A stretch of DNA of 64,000 nt from Branchiostoma floridae (Eukaryota > Chordata > Leptocardii > Amphioxiformes > Branchiostomatidae): positions 3,632,434 through 3,696,433 of the forward strand of contig NC_049984.1 of assembly GCF_000003815.2 (NCBI RefSeq). Reading direction: 5' to 3'. The stretch's first letter is position 1. Each line of letters begins with the position of its first letter. A model generated the notes under the pieces. It did not search any database. It was given only the letters and a program-made list of their open reading frames with translations, and was not told where the DNA came from. Position numbers and translations under genes: made by a program. Below, piece by piece: positions 63,614 through 64,000 of the stretch.

Positions 63614-64000
63614 CTGCAGAGGAAATTTAAAAAAAAAAATATTGAAACATACATGTGTTGGACTCAGTGAGGGACAACATTGTGGGACAATGTTCAATGA
63701 GTCGGCATACACTCTAACATAGAGAATCAGCACTCCTGAGGGAAATTTACTTCCCCTGGGCCATGTATAGACACACCCTCTTTAATCCAAACTAATTTCA
63801 ATCAACTCAAAGAAGAAATGAGAGCAGCCTTTCATAAAATATCATACACAAGCAAATATGACCAGGGCTGTCTCCAGCTTTAAGTTTTTTCTGTCTCGCT
63901 CATTGCTTAGGAGCCCAATGGATGTTAATTTTCGTTGTTAAATCTGTCATTTCAAGCTTACAAATTAAATACTTTTTCATCAAGTTCATGTCAAGAAGTT
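63614..64000. other. Phosphatase intron to window end
   Basis: No further phosphatase exon seen on the minus strand. The phrase GGGCTGTCTCCAGCTT at 63866 also occurs at 5013, so part of this is a dispersed repeat. Confidence 0.5.

Overview
This window is eukaryotic. Genes are split into short, GC-richer exons by long AT-rich introns with GT..AG borders, and about half the sequence is repeats. The best guess for the organism is an amphioxus (Branchiostoma). The grounds are a secreted HFRG..SWRP / IRIPV.DPDGD protein with a C-type lectin tail, tRNA-derived SINEs, and many palindromic MITEs beside conserved animal genes. The species is inferred, not proven.

Layout. (1) About 1.6-16.1 kb, plus strand: a 5'-partial LRRIQ1 gene with at least 20 exons (acidic/coiled-coil N-terminus, IQ motif, leucine-rich repeats, IQ motifs, conserved C-terminus). 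One exon is probably lost in the assembly gap at 14871-14970. (2) 17.9-19.4 kb, plus strand: a small intronless ORF (104 aa, one hydrophobic segment) whose start and end are each repeated as decayed tandem copies. (3) 20-31 kb: gene-poor, with a tandem array of about 1.2 kb units that look promoter-like, hairpin MITEs and a tRNA-Glu pseudogene. (4) 31.3-45.6 kb, plus strand: a 13-exon secreted protein of about 626 aa. Its intron 4 is filled by a 5.3 kb array of a 50-bp unit, and each unit carries a copy of the next exon's 3' splice site. (5) 45.6-52 kb: intergenic repeats. (6) 52.1-63.6 kb, minus strand: the 3' half of a DUSP22/DUSP15-type dual-specificity phosphatase with two alternative terminal exons. 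An unrelated 335-codon open exon lies between them on the same strand.

The main theme of the window is tandem duplication at exon edges. Copies of splice acceptors, splice donors, start regions or stop regions, each with a little flanking exon, sit beside the functional exon in all four genes. They range from one decayed copy to about 105 copies. This is the most unusual signal and is set out item by item in the findings. The genes show no sign of working together; they look like ordinary independent neighbours.
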